From Fimbriimonas sp. (GTDB lineage: Bacteria > Armatimonadota > Fimbriimonadia > Fimbriimonadales > Fimbriimonadaceae): DNA of 64,000 bases. The notes beneath the pieces were generated by a model that saw nothing but the letters and a program-made list of their open reading frames with translations, made no database searches and was not told the origin of the DNA. This document shows positions 42,746-50,417 of the stretch, one piece after another. Each line of letters starts with the position of its first letter. Position 1 is the first letter of the stretch. The stretch covers positions 186,001 to 250,000 of the forward strand of contig JARXAE010000003.1 in NCBI GenBank assembly GCA_029866005.1, read 5' to 3'. Both the position numbers and the translations under genes were made by a program.

Positions 42746-42797
42746 CTGGTACTTATGGCAGTATGACGCGTTTCCATCAGTGGAAAACCCTTTTCGG

Positions 42798-43253
42798 GTG
42801 AAGGAAGTGGAAGGAAAATTTGTTGTGTTTCGTTTAGGTGATGAGAAGTTTGGAGTGCCCATTGAGTCAGTGGAGCGCATTTTGCCTTCTCAAACGCTTA
42901 CGAGAATCCCTCGTGCATCAAAGACTTTGGTAGGAATGTTTCCTTATCAGGACACGACGGTGGCGGTGATTGATGCCTCTGCTCGATTCGAGATTCCCTT
43001 GAATGAAGAGCCAGAGCACCTTTTGGTGATCTCGACAGGAGTCGGACGATATGCTCTGCGTGTCGAAGGCGTCGAGACAATCAACCACTTCTCTGAAGCT
43101 GACTTTGACGGGGCCCAAGACTGGCTGGCAAGCATTGAACCGGACCTAGCTTACGGCGTAGGCAAGAAGGATGGCTCGCTTTGTTTGCTTCTAAAACCAG
43201 AGGCGATCGTACCAGCTGATCTCAAAAAGAAACTTGAAAAACTAGCGGCTTAA
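42798..43253 (+). CDS. cheW: CheW-like chemotaxis adaptor
   Basis: A 151-residue protein with the CheW fold: FVVFRLGDEKFGVPIESVERI, then TRIPRASKTLVGMFPYQDTTVAVID, and a C-terminal LLKPEAIVP. CheW couples chemoreceptors to the kinase CheA. No cheA, receptor or flagellar gene is in the window, so it is an orphan here. The GTG at 42798 is the best start; a GTG at 42807 is an alternative. The end overlaps tmk tail to tail by 12 bases. Confidence 0.9.
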   Translation: MKEVEGKFVVFRLGDEKFGVPIESVERILPSQTLTRIPRASKTLVGMFPYQDTTVAVIDASARFEIPLNEEPEHLLVISTGVGRYALRVEGVETINHFSEADFDGAQDWLASIEPDLAYGVGKKDGSLCLLLKPEAIVPADLKKKLEKLAA

Positions 43254-43850
43254 CCGCCTTTGGATTTCCGCTAAGGCATCGGCGCAAAGTGCGTCCGGTG
43301 CCTTAGTCGCGTCTAGGATGACCCATCTTTCGGGTTCTTGACTTGCAAGGTCCAGAAACCCTGCACGAACTTTTCGATGAAACTCTAGCGGCTCATGATC
43401 GAGACGGTTGTTGTCGCGCCCGTCTCCGATTCGTTGCAGCCCAACGACTGGGTCGAGGTCAAACAGCAGAGTCAGATGTGGTTTCAGCCCCTTTGTCGCG
43501 AAGCTGTTACCTCGCTTGAGGAAGTCGATATCGACGCCTCGCGCATACCCCTGGTAAGCAACGGAAGAGTCTGCGTGTCGATCGCAAAGAATGATGGTTC
43601 CGCTGGCGAGTGCTGGTCGGATAATCGTCTCGACATGGTTGGCTCGATCGGCGAGAAACAGAAGGAGTTCTGCTTCTGGGACGACGTCCCCTTGCTCTAA
43701 AAGCAGTGCTCGGATCTTTTTTCCAAACGACCCCGCACCTGGCTCCCTCGTGACTAACACGGAGTACCCAGCTTGCTCAAGTGCCGTCGCCAAACTGCGG
43801 ATCGCGGTCGACTTCCCCGCCCCCTCTGGCCCCTCAAACGTCACGAACAT
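43242..43850 (-). CDS. tmk: Thymidylate kinase
   Basis: A 202-residue kinase that phosphorylates dTMP to dTDP. It has the P-loop GPEGAGKST (residues 7-15), TREPGAGSFG with the family Arg-Glu-Pro, the DRHADSSVAYQG motif, and a lid region GDGRDNNRLDHE. Length is standard. The ATG at 43850 gives MFVTFEGPEG, the normal start. The divergent deacetylase-fusion gene starts 38 bases away. Confidence 0.95.
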   Translation of the reverse strand: MFVTFEGPEGAGKSTAIRSLATALEQAGYSVLVTREPGAGSFGKKIRALLLEQGDVVPEAELLLFLADRANHVETIIRPALASGTIILCDRHADSSVAYQGYARGVDIDFLKRGNSFATKGLKPHLTLLFDLDPVVGLQRIGDGRDNNRLDHEPLEFHRKVRAGFLDLASQEPERWVILDATKAPDALCADALAEIQRRLSR

Positions 43851-43888
43851 GGAACCAAAGACTACCAGCAGGACGCTACAATACTTGG

Positions 43889-45574
43889 GTGAGAAAGACG
43901 TGGCTTCTGGCAGTAGTGCTTGGTCTGGTGCTGTCCGGATGTAAGGCAGAGCAAGCCAAGGCGGCGGTTGATACGAACTCCGATTCGGGTCAGATACAGC
44001 AAGTGAGCCTTGATGAATCCAGCGGCTTCCGAGGCGAGAAGCCACTGGAAGAGGACATCTGCTTTGAAGCGCAGCAACGCCGAATTCCAGTTCTCATGTT
44101 CCACGACATCGTTGCCGAGCGAGGAAAGGGCACCCTGTGGTACGACTGCACGATCGAAGAGTTTGAGGCGATCCTGCAAGCGATTGATATCGAGGGTTTC
44201 ACCGTGATCTCATCACAGGATCTCTATGAGCACTTAACTGTCGGAAAAGAGGTGCCTGAGAAGTCGATAGTGCTCACATTTGATGATAACTATCAGAGCT
44301 TCTACGATTATGCCTGGCCCCTGCTCCAGCAATACAGTTACCCCAGCACGATGTTTGTTCATACTGGCTTTGTGGGAAGCCAACAAGGTCGTCCCAAAAT
44401 GACTTGGGATACTCTCAAGGAACTCAGACAGAACAAGCTGTTCACTGTGGGTGGTCACACAATTAATCACTTCCTCGATCTCAAAGATCGAGATATTGCA
44501 GAGCAGACAACTGAACTTGTCGATTCCAAGAAGGACATCGAGAAGAATCTTGGAATCACTGTCGATTTCCTTGCATATCCCAATGGAAGTAACAGTGAAG
44601 ATACACAACTTCTGACCAGACAGTCTAGATACAAAATGGCGTACACAATCGTCAATACTCCGGCTGAAGAATCGCCTAATATTATGGCGGTAGGGCGATA
44701 TGTACATACGAAGTATCAGGAAGCTCTTCGTGACCGAGATGGCGCAATCTTCGGACAGCCTGCCAGCATCTTTAGAACCCCGTGGAACAAGAAGTCGAAG
44801 ATCAAGTATGTCAACGAAAAGTTTGCGGGAGTTCCGCTCAAAATGACTTTCGGGGGAATGCCGTCCACCCATATGAGCCTCACAGGGCGAGAAATGGTTT
44901 CCGCCTTCGTCGAACGGGAGCAGGCACAAGCCGGCATTAACGGTGGTTTCTTTGCGATGGCGGCGATCGCATCAACCGATAACGCCATGGTTGGTCCGCT
45001 CAAAACCCCGGAAATGGATGAAGTTGCTCCGGATCAATCCCCTGAAAGGTGGGACAAAATCAACGGTCGACCGCTCGTAATCTGGAGTGGCGAGGAGTTC
45101 GCCATTCTTCCGTACATTCCGGCTCAAATGGGTAAGGAAGAGCAGTTTCAGTGGTTCATGAAGGACTATAACAACACCTTTATGGCCGGAGTTTGGCTGG
45201 TCCACAACGGCGTACCTCAACCGCGCGAGTTCCAGAATGTTGTTGGTGCAAAAGACATTCAAGATCTGCGGCGCCGGGCATTTATCGGGGTCACCAAGGA
45301 TGGGCAATTCGTCGCGGGCGCTGCTGTCTCCTCAGTTTCGAGCGAGAAGCTTGCCGTGGCCATCGCCGAAGCCGGTGTCGAAGAAGCTGTCCTGATTGAC
45401 TCAGGCTTTTCTACGTCGCTTGTCTTCGACGGGAAGATTAAGGCCTCTGGACACTCCTCCGCTAAGGATCCCTCTCGCCCAGTCCCCCACGCAATCACGA
45501 TCAAGGGGATCGTGGACGAGACGACGCAGGACGATGAGGACCTTGCGGTTCAGCAGCCTAAACGGCGAAGATGA
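43889..45574 (+). CDS. Lipoprotein fusion: polysaccharide deacetylase plus phosphodiester glycosidase (NAGPA-like)
   Basis: A 561-residue lipoprotein (LGLVLSGC). Residues about 60-280 form a NodB-type deacetylase: VLMFHDIV, VLTFDDNYQSF (Asp pair near 131) and GGHTINH (190-194). Residues about 300-550 form a phosphodiester glycosidase domain like mammalian uncovering enzyme: GINGGFFAM, an RRRAFIGVTKDG strand, and IDSGFSTSLVFDG. The combination suggests trimming and deacetylation of a phosphate-linked or N-acetylated surface glycan. The start is GTG with TACAAT 6 bases upstream. It overlaps the next gene by 4 bases. Confidence 0.88.
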   Translation: MRKTWLLAVVLGLVLSGCKAEQAKAAVDTNSDSGQIQQVSLDESSGFRGEKPLEEDICFEAQQRRIPVLMFHDIVAERGKGTLWYDCTIEEFEAILQAIDIEGFTVISSQDLYEHLTVGKEVPEKSIVLTFDDNYQSFYDYAWPLLQQYSYPSTMFVHTGFVGSQQGRPKMTWDTLKELRQNKLFTVGGHTINHFLDLKDRDIAEQTTELVDSKKDIEKNLGITVDFLAYPNGSNSEDTQLLTRQSRYKMAYTIVNTPAEESPNIMAVGRYVHTKYQEALRDRDGAIFGQPASIFRTPWNKKSKIKYVNEKFAGVPLKMTFGGMPSTHMSLTGREMVSAFVEREQAQAGINGGFFAMAAIASTDNAMVGPLKTPEMDEVAPDQSPERWDKINGRPLVIWSGEEFAILPYIPAQMGKEEQFQWFMKDYNNTFMAGVWLVHNGVPQPREFQNVVGAKDIQDLRRRAFIGVTKDGQFVAGAAVSSVSSEKLAVAIAEAGVEEAVLIDSGFSTSLVFDGKIKASGHSSAKDPSRPVPHAITIKGIVDETTQDDEDLAVQQPKRRR

Positions 45575-45984
45575 CCTTCGAAACACTTGAACTCGTTCTG
45601 GGCCTGACGGATTCCCGACGGATTCTCATCATAGAGGATAACCTGTCCTTTGCCCTGCGCCTGCGTGGATTTCTGATCAAAAAGGATCATATCGTTCACA
45701 CCTATACTGGGGTTGAACGACAAGGTAACCGCTTACTCGGCATTGAGCCGCTTTGGCCCGAAGATCCAGACGAAATCAACCTGGGCGACTATCAAGTCTG
45801 CTTTCTGGATCATTACTTCGCCGGACGAGACTTCAATGGCTCGACCTTTCTCGGAGTTCTTGCGAACTATCCGATCAAGGTCTGCGGGATGTCTTCAGTC
45901 GATTCGGCGAACGAGTCCATGCGCCGCTGTGGTGCGCTCACTTCGCTTCGAAAAGACAAACTTGATCAGCTCTTAACGCTGTAA
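45571..45984 (+). CDS. Stand-alone response-regulator receiver-like protein
   Basis: A 137-residue protein with RRILIIEDNLSFALRLRGFL (acidic pair after strand 1), VCFLDHYFAG (candidate phosphorylation Asp), VCGMSSVDSANE (Thr/Ser position) and SLRKDKL (conserved Lys). All receiver positions appear present, without an output domain. Its start overlaps the stop of the deacetylase-fusion gene (ATGA), an odd partnership that implies co-expression. No kinase is nearby. Confidence 0.8.
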   Translation: MTFETLELVLGLTDSRRILIIEDNLSFALRLRGFLIKKDHIVHTYTGVERQGNRLLGIEPLWPEDPDEINLGDYQVCFLDHYFAGRDFNGSTFLGVLANYPIKVCGMSSVDSANESMRRCGALTSLRKDKLDQLLTL

Positions 45985-46481
45985 CGAAGTTGCACTAAGC
46001 CGCTGTCAAACGCCTCAGCGTCGAGGAGCTTCAAGGAAGTCTGTGGGAAGCCACCTGGGAACAAAGGAACTCCCTTTCCGAGCAAGACCGGGTGAACAGA
46101 GACCACGACTTCTTCAACGAGTTTGCCTTCGAGATAGCCCTTCACCAATTCACCGCCACCAACCAGCCATGAGCGCTTAACGCCCTGCTCTTTGAGCATC
46201 TTCTCCAGTTCTACCAATGACCCATTAAAATAGGCTGTGTCCGCTGTTGTGATGTCGAGCTTTTCTGAGCGGGTGACGACTAGGGTTCGCTTTCCTGAGT
46301 AAGGCCATCGGCCCATTCCACGCACGACATCGTAAGTGCCCCGACCCATGATGAGCGTGTCCACAGACTGATAGAATTCATCAAATCCATAGTCGTTGTC
46401 GGTGAACTGCCACGACAAATCATCATCGGGGCCAGCAATGTAGCCGTCGAGGCTCGTGGCGATGAAGAGAGTCGTGAGCAC
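45966..46481 (-). CDS. Dihydrofolate reductase-like / RibD C-terminal domain protein
   Basis: A 171-residue protein of the YwjB/YyaP type: LFIATSLDGYIAGPDDDLSW at the N-terminus, TLIMGRGTYDVVRGM, then WLVGGGELVKGYLE with NADPH-binding Gly residues and VHPVLLGKGVPLF. It is a putative NADPH-dependent reductase, not the housekeeping DHFR. The GTG at 46481 gives the standard start. It overlaps the receiver gene by 19 bases and is divergent from the cupin gene 54 bases away. Confidence 0.9.
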   Translation of the reverse strand: MLTTLFIATSLDGYIAGPDDDLSWQFTDNDYGFDEFYQSVDTLIMGRGTYDVVRGMGRWPYSGKRTLVVTRSEKLDITTADTAYFNGSLVELEKMLKEQGVKRSWLVGGGELVKGYLEGKLVEEVVVSVHPVLLGKGVPLFPGGFPQTSLKLLDAEAFDSGLVQLRYSVKS

Positions 46482-46535
46482 ACAAAGATGATACTCGGCA
46501 ATGCGAACCCTTGGGGCTCGTAGTACAATCCCGGC

Positions 46536-47009
46536 ATGCCGTTTTCGGGTGTCCGCAATCAACAAGAGCAAACAACGCCAGCTGTTCTCAACATTTTTGG
46601 CGACCTGGTTTCGATCAAGGTCGCCAGCGCTGAAACGGGTCATCAGTACACTGTGATCAGTGGTCAGACTCCACCGCTCGGTGGCCCTCCATTGCACCTG
46701 CACGTATCAGATTCAGAAACATTTTATGTGCTTGACGGCACCTTCATCTTTGAACTTGATGGACAGATCTTCAACGCGCATGCGGGCGACGTGGTACACA
46801 TCCAACCTGGCGTCAAGCATCTTTATCAGAATGTTGGTTCTGAACCAGGCAGATTACTTCTCGTTGTGTCCCCGGGTGGGTTGGATGATTTCTTCATCGA
46901 GCTGGATTCACTCCTCAAATCACATGCTGAGCCGCCGATGGCCGAGATCGCTGCTCTCCATGCAAAGTTCAAGATGGAGCTCCTCGGCCCTCCAATGGTC
47001 GCAAGATAA
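46536..47009 (+). CDS. Cupin-domain protein
   Basis: A 157-residue single-cupin protein. The metal-binding motif 1 is PPLHLHVSDSETFYVLDG, with two His and a Glu, and motif 2 is AGDVVHIQPGVKHLYQN with a further His. Such proteins include small dioxygenases, isomerases and ligand sensors; nothing here narrows it. TACAAT ends 6 bases before the ATG, with no ribosome-binding site, indicating a leaderless message. Confidence 0.88.
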   Translation: MPFSGVRNQQEQTTPAVLNIFGDLVSIKVASAETGHQYTVISGQTPPLGGPPLHLHVSDSETFYVLDGTFIFELDGQIFNAHAGDVVHIQPGVKHLYQNVGSEPGRLLLVVSPGGLDDFFIELDSLLKSHAEPPMAEIAALHAKFKMELLGPPMVAR

Positions 47010-47016
47010 CGAAAAA

Positions 47017-47042
47017 TCGCCCCGCTGTGATCAGCGGGGCGA
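47017..47042 (-). terminator. Rho-independent terminator of mdh
   Basis: A perfect 11-bp stem (TCGCCCCGCTG with CAGCGGGGCGA, 4-base loop) is followed on the minus strand by five T. It lies 22 bases past the mdh stop and may also end the convergent cupin transcript, where the T run is poor. Confidence 0.85.
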
Positions 47043-47064
47043 CTCTGTGTTTACATTCAGCGGA

Positions 47065-47997
47065 TTACTGAATCTGCGCCCAAATCTCTTTAAGCGAAGC
47101 TGCTGACTTGTGAAGCAACTCTTTCTCCTCTGCGCTTACGGCTGGTTCGATGATTTCGACGACACCGTGTCGTCCAACAACGGTCGGGAGGGAGAGGGAG
47201 ATGCCTTCGATTCCAAGCTTGCCACTTTGAACTGCGCTGACCGGAAGGATTGCGTGGGAGTCGAGTGCGATTGCCTCAACGACTTCCTTGATCGAAACTC
47301 CGACCGCGCGTCCTGCGCCGCCCTTGAGTCGAATGACTTCTGCGCCTGACTTACGGGTGAACTCGAACACACCCTTCACTGCCTCGGCGTCAACGCCAGG
47401 GTAGGAAGTAAGCGGGACACCTTGGGCAGTTGCGGAGGAAAGGATCGGAACCATCGTGTCGCCATGCTCGCCAAGGACGAGAGCCTTCACGTCGGGAGCC
47501 GAGAGGTTGAAGTGATCGGCCAAAAGGGATCGGAATCGAGCCGTATCAAGAACGGTTCCAAGCCCGAGAACTTGCGACTCTGGAAGAATTCCGCTCTTCG
47601 CTGCGAGGTGGGTGAGGATATCGACCGGGTTGGAAACGACCACGATGGTCGCACCCTCTGCGAGCTTGACACCTTTCAGCGATTCAAGAATGCCTTTGAA
47701 GAGGCCAACGTTTCGGTTAATGAGGTCGAGTCGGGTCTCATCTGGCTTGCGTCGAAGGCCGGCAGTGATGACCACGCAGTCGGAGCCGTTCACGATGTCG
47801 TAGGAGCTGGACGAGGTGAACTTGATGTTCGAGGTCAAGGAAGAGCCGTGTCGGAGGTCAAGTGCCTCGCCGTCTGCCATGTCGGGGTTTGCGTCCACCA
47901 ACGCGATCTCCCGAACCTTTCCACCGAGCTGGAGCGCATAAGCTGCGTCCGATCCAACCCGTCCGCCGCCGCCGATGATGCTTACCTTAAATCCCAT
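47065..47997 (-). CDS. mdh: Malate dehydrogenase, LDH-like type
   Basis: A 310-residue NAD-dependent dehydrogenase of the lactate/malate family: FKVSIIGGGGRVG (dinucleotide fold), VSNPVDILTHLAAK, GLGTVLDTARFR and the catalytic LGEHGDTMVP. The specificity loop is AGLRRKPDETR, with Arg where lactate dehydrogenases have Gln, which by family rules favours oxaloacetate/malate. The ATG at 47997 is followed upstream by repeat island 2. A mutated copy of its first 11 codons is found at 50414-50448. Confidence 0.93.
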   Translation of the reverse strand: MGFKVSIIGGGGRVGSDAAYALQLGGKVREIALVDANPDMADGEALDLRHGSSLTSNIKFTSSSSYDIVNGSDCVVITAGLRRKPDETRLDLINRNVGLFKGILESLKGVKLAEGATIVVVSNPVDILTHLAAKSGILPESQVLGLGTVLDTARFRSLLADHFNLSAPDVKALVLGEHGDTMVPILSSATAQGVPLTSYPGVDAEAVKGVFEFTRKSGAEVIRLKGGAGRAVGVSIKEVVEAIALDSHAILPVSAVQSGKLGIEGISLSLPTVVGRHGVVEIIEPAVSAEEKELLHKSAASLKEIWAQIQ

Positions 47998-48020
47998 CTT
48001 ATCTATGATTATGGCAGGTT
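47963..48020 (-). repeat. 58-bp imperfect direct repeat, left copy (mdh 5' end)
   Basis: These bases cover the first 11-12 mdh codons and 23 bases before them, and match 50414-50471 at 48 of 58 positions in the same orientation. Everything between the two copies (48021-50413) is repeat island 2. Confidence 0.8.
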
Positions 48021-48079
48021 TGGTTGGGATCGCTTTTCGTTTGTGGCTTATCGCTTATCCCGCTCAGTTGGGATAGAAG

Positions 48080-48757
48080 TGCGACGCATTTTGATGGGGG
48101 TGTTAGGTTCAACGTGGTGAGGTTTTTTTGATTTTGATGGGGACGGATGGGGTCAGCGTGTGTAGAGTTGGTGGGGCAGTTCAGGTTCAAATGTGTTCCA
48201 TCGTCGTCATAAGATGGGCAGGAAGGGGCAGTCCTTGTGGGGGTTGGATAATTGGGGTAATTCAGGTTCAAGCGGGTCTCCTCTTTGCTCGAGGGGGGGT
48301 AAAGACGGGTAATTCGTTGAACCTGAGTTTTGGCTGATGGGGTAACAGGGGGTAATTCGACTCGTGGCGGCTTGACGGCGGCCAACGTGGGAGTGGGTGA
48401 AGTCGGTGCTTTTGGATTCAGAGTTGCTGGGCGACGGCTTGGATTTCGGTGAAGTCGGTGCTTTCGTTGAACCTGGAAAAGCGAACATCGGTGCGAGTTG
48501 TGCTGAGGCTGGCGGGTGGTCACGCGGTGGGATGGGGTGCTTTTGTGAGAATTGAACATCTACCAACTAGGCGAAGTTTCGGGGTGTTTGTCAACCTGCT
48601 GGTTGGGAGTTTGGGGTTGGTGGATTTTTATACAAAGCTCTGGCAGCTCCAAGTTGGTTCACTGGTAACCTGGCTCGGTGAGAGCGTCAATACGTTCTGG
48701 GCGCGGTTACCAGTGCTACCCCGGTTACTTCCGCTTACCCCGCCCACGCGTGGCTCG
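48080..48757 (+). repeat. Long repeat element, copy 2
   Basis: Inverted relative to the copy at 37206-37888, about 90% identical by eye. It begins at TGCGACGCATTTTGATG, about 80 bases upstream of the mdh start, and carries the G-rich strand, three TTCAGGTTCAA/TTGAACCTGA-type words, two copies of GTGAAGTCGGTGCTTT about 50 bases apart, the C hairpin (48660-48670 with 48705-48715, 34-base loop) and a terminal B module. A short indel against copy 1 shifts all frames, so it is taken as non-coding. Confidence 0.85.
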
Positions 48758-48774
48758 TCTATGAGAGCACGAAT

Positions 48775-49236
48775 ATGTTAGTAACTTTGACTTTAATCTC
48801 TACCTTTCGCGACACGATCGATTTATCAACGAGAAAACTGTTGCATTTCGAGCTAGTTGCCTACTCTCAACCAATTGCAGACGTGTACCGGACAAGCTCT
48901 ACTCAGCAAAAAGCACCGTTGGCTGTCTATGATTCGAGATACAATGACCTTCGCGAGCGCGCCAAGTACCTCGACGCTTGGAAGAACTCAATGGAGAATC
49001 AACTTAGACTTGAACGAGCAAACAGTTACTTCAAAAGCAGTGGACTAGTCGTTCAGTTGATCGGTTCAAATGTCAATCGAAGTTCGCTCGAGATTCAGTC
49101 TTCCGATAGAGTGTTTACGCTCATGACAACCACTGGTGTTCTGGTTGGCAAAATTGGTTGGGATGGAGTGTTTTATCTCGATGGGGACGTGTCGAAATTG
49201 AGAGCAAGAGGAATCGAAGTTAGCATCGTTGATTAA
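48775..49236 (+). CDS. Orphan protein in repeat island 2
   Basis: A 153-residue protein of unknown family. Residues 1-12 are hydrophobic (LVTLTLIST), too short for a clear signal peptide. The middle is helical and charged (YNDLRERAKYLDAWKNSMEN), and the C-terminal half is beta-like (LVVQLIGSNVNRSSLEIQ). GAGAG lies 8 bases before the ATG. It starts 18 bases after a B module and another B module follows 20 bases after its stop. The AT-rich codon use differs from that of mdh and neighbours. Confidence 0.6.
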   Translation: MLVTLTLISTFRDTIDLSTRKLLHFELVAYSQPIADVYRTSSTQQKAPLAVYDSRYNDLRERAKYLDAWKNSMENQLRLERANSYFKSSGLVVQLIGSNVNRSSLEIQSSDRVFTLMTTTGVLVGKIGWDGVFYLDGDVSKLRARGIEVSIVD

Positions 49237-49553
49237 CGCGGCGCTGGCTACTTCCTGGCGAGCCACTGGCCTGGGCGGGGTAAGCAGAGGTAGCTGCTTG
49301 TTGATTTTGCCTGCGGGATCGAGGATCCCGCAGCATCAAAACATCACGCATGGCGATCAAGCTTCCTTTTGGCGGCATGGTTCTGAGGCGAGAACAGGAA
49401 CTCTCAGGTATTTCTAAGTTGGTTCGCTGGTAACCTGGCTCGGTGAGAGCGTCAGTATGTTCTGGGCGCGGTTACCAGTGCCACCCAGGCTACTTCTGCA
49501 TACCCCGCCCACAGAAGCGGCTCGCCTTAAGAAGATGCAAATAGAGCTCAAAG
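49237..49553. repeat. Gene-free repeat mosaic: B, A, spacer, C hairpin, inverted B
   Basis: The 317-base gap is nearly all repeat: B (49257-49296), A (49303-49337, with a variant outer stem), a 87-base spacer, the C hairpin (49425-49435 pairing with 49470-49480, one mismatch) and an inverted B (49489-49526). The spacer holds a 27-codon open frame (49350-49433) running into the C hairpin; it has no ribosome-binding site and looks like a remnant. Confidence 0.8.
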
Positions 49554-49907
49554 ATGTGTGATGCCGTAATTCATATGAAAGAAGCCGTTCAAATCCTGGC
49601 TGAATCTAGGACTGAAATGTCTGTCGAAGACCTGTCATACGTAATCGATTGGATGTTTGACGATTTCCCTCCAGAGGATTGGAGAGGTGAGCTTGAACAA
49701 GCATATTCTGAAGAAGTCGCAGAGCTATTGATAAAGATTAAAGGCCAGTTGAAATTTCTCCTTGATGATCTTGAAAAGCTATCCCCATCTGTGGGGCCAA
49801 TAGACCAAAAGTATGTAGGATCTGTGGTGGCACGGGCTGATTGGGCCGACATATGTTCTACAGCAGATAACGCACGTCAAATGATGTCCCAAGCAGGAAA
49901 AAGTTAG
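49554..49907 (+). CDS. Small acidic orphan protein in repeat island 2
   Basis: A 117-residue acidic, helix-rich protein (VEDLSYVIDWMFDDFPPEDW, KIKGQLKFLLDDLEKL) with no signal peptide and no recognised motif. The composition and size recall immunity or antitoxin proteins, but no partner toxin is visible. An internal ATG at 49575 is an alternative start. A B module begins 6 bases after the stop. Confidence 0.6.
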   Translation: MCDAVIHMKEAVQILAESRTEMSVEDLSYVIDWMFDDFPPEDWRGELEQAYSEEVAELLIKIKGQLKFLLDDLEKLSPSVGPIDQKYVGSVVARADWADICSTADNARQMMSQAGKS

Positions 49908-49912
49908 CTGTA

Positions 49913-49996
49913 GGCGGAGAGCCACTCTCGTGGGCGGGGTAAGCAGGAGTAGCTGGTTGTTGATTTAGCCTACGGGATCGAGGATCCCGAGGCATC
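49913..49996 (+). repeat. Composite repeat B + A
   Basis: B module (49913-49956, diverged in the ACTCTCG part) joined by TGTT to an A module (49962-49996, CGGGATC/GATCCCG hairpin). It fills the whole space between the flanking orphan genes, ending 12 bases before the next start. Confidence 0.85.
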
Positions 49997-50008
49997 AAGA
50001 GGATGGCA

Positions 50009-50302
50009 ATGGAAGTTACGGACTTAGCAGACAGTATTCAGTCGCACCTATCCAGGCTCCCAGGACAGTTAAAGGTCGTCTACTGCGACGAGCCGAATGG
50101 TGACTATGAACCTATCCGTATCCTTTCCTATGCAGAGGCCACTGAAGAATTCGACATTGTGTTTTTCGAAAACGGAAGAGTAAGCATAGAACGTCTTCAT
50201 TGCGGAGTGTTTGACTCAAAGATGCTCCCACCACACTCAGTGTCTGGAGAGCAGAGTCTAGTCGAGATTTTACAATTCCTTGAACTGGATGTCTCTACTT
50301 AA
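50009..50302 (+). CDS. Small acidic orphan protein in repeat island 2
   Basis: A 97-residue protein (MEVTDLADSIQSHLSRL ...) of unknown family, acidic, with alternating strands (KVVYCDEPNGDYEPIRILSY, FDIVFFENGRVSIERLHCG). The second ATG at 50009 is chosen because AAGAGG then lies 6 bases upstream, whereas it abuts the first ATG at 50003. The whole gene lies between repeat modules, starting 12 bases after an A module and ending 2 bases before a B module. Confidence 0.6.
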   Translation: MEVTDLADSIQSHLSRLPGQLKVVYCDEPNGDYEPIRILSYAEATEEFDIVFFENGRVSIERLHCGVFDSKMLPPHSVSGEQSLVEILQFLELDVST

Positions 50303-50304
50303 TC

Positions 50305-50417
50305 GGCGAGCCACTTGCGTCGGCGGGGTTAGCAGAGGTAGCTGGACGTTGATTTAGCCTGCGGGATCGAGGATCCCGAGGCATCGAAGTCCTACCCCGC
50401 TCACGCAAGTGGCCCGC
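50305..50417. repeat. 113-bp composite palindrome B-A-B'
   Basis: A B module (50305-50344), an A hairpin (50351-50385) and an inverted B (50392-50417) form one large imperfect palindrome. The outer arms share GCCACTTGCGT and GCGGGGT and pair at about 22 of 25 positions, and the A hairpin sits at the tip. It is the most complete unit of this repeat family in the window. Confidence 0.85.

Noticed and set aside
47422-48120. 232-codon open frame antisense to mdh
   Set aside because: Covers conserved mdh codons on the other strand and runs into the repeat element.
48160-48310. GGTTCAA words in the long element as tRNA T-arms
   Set aside because: No acceptor or anticodon stems fit around them; the words pair with TTGAACC copies inside the element instead.
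48080-48757. Open frames of 70-186 codons inside both long repeat elements as real proteins
   Set aside because: A short indel shifts frames between copies, most differences change amino acids, and several frames overlap on both strands; composition is Pro- or Gly-biased by base skew.
49350-49433. 27-codon frame in the island 2 mosaic as a microprotein gene
   Set aside because: No ribosome-binding site, not hydrophobic, and its end lies inside the C hairpin; more likely a remnant.
35545-50417. Repeat islands as a classical integron cassette array
   Set aside because: No tyrosine integrase in the window and no RYYYAAC/GTTRRRY core sites at the repeat ends.
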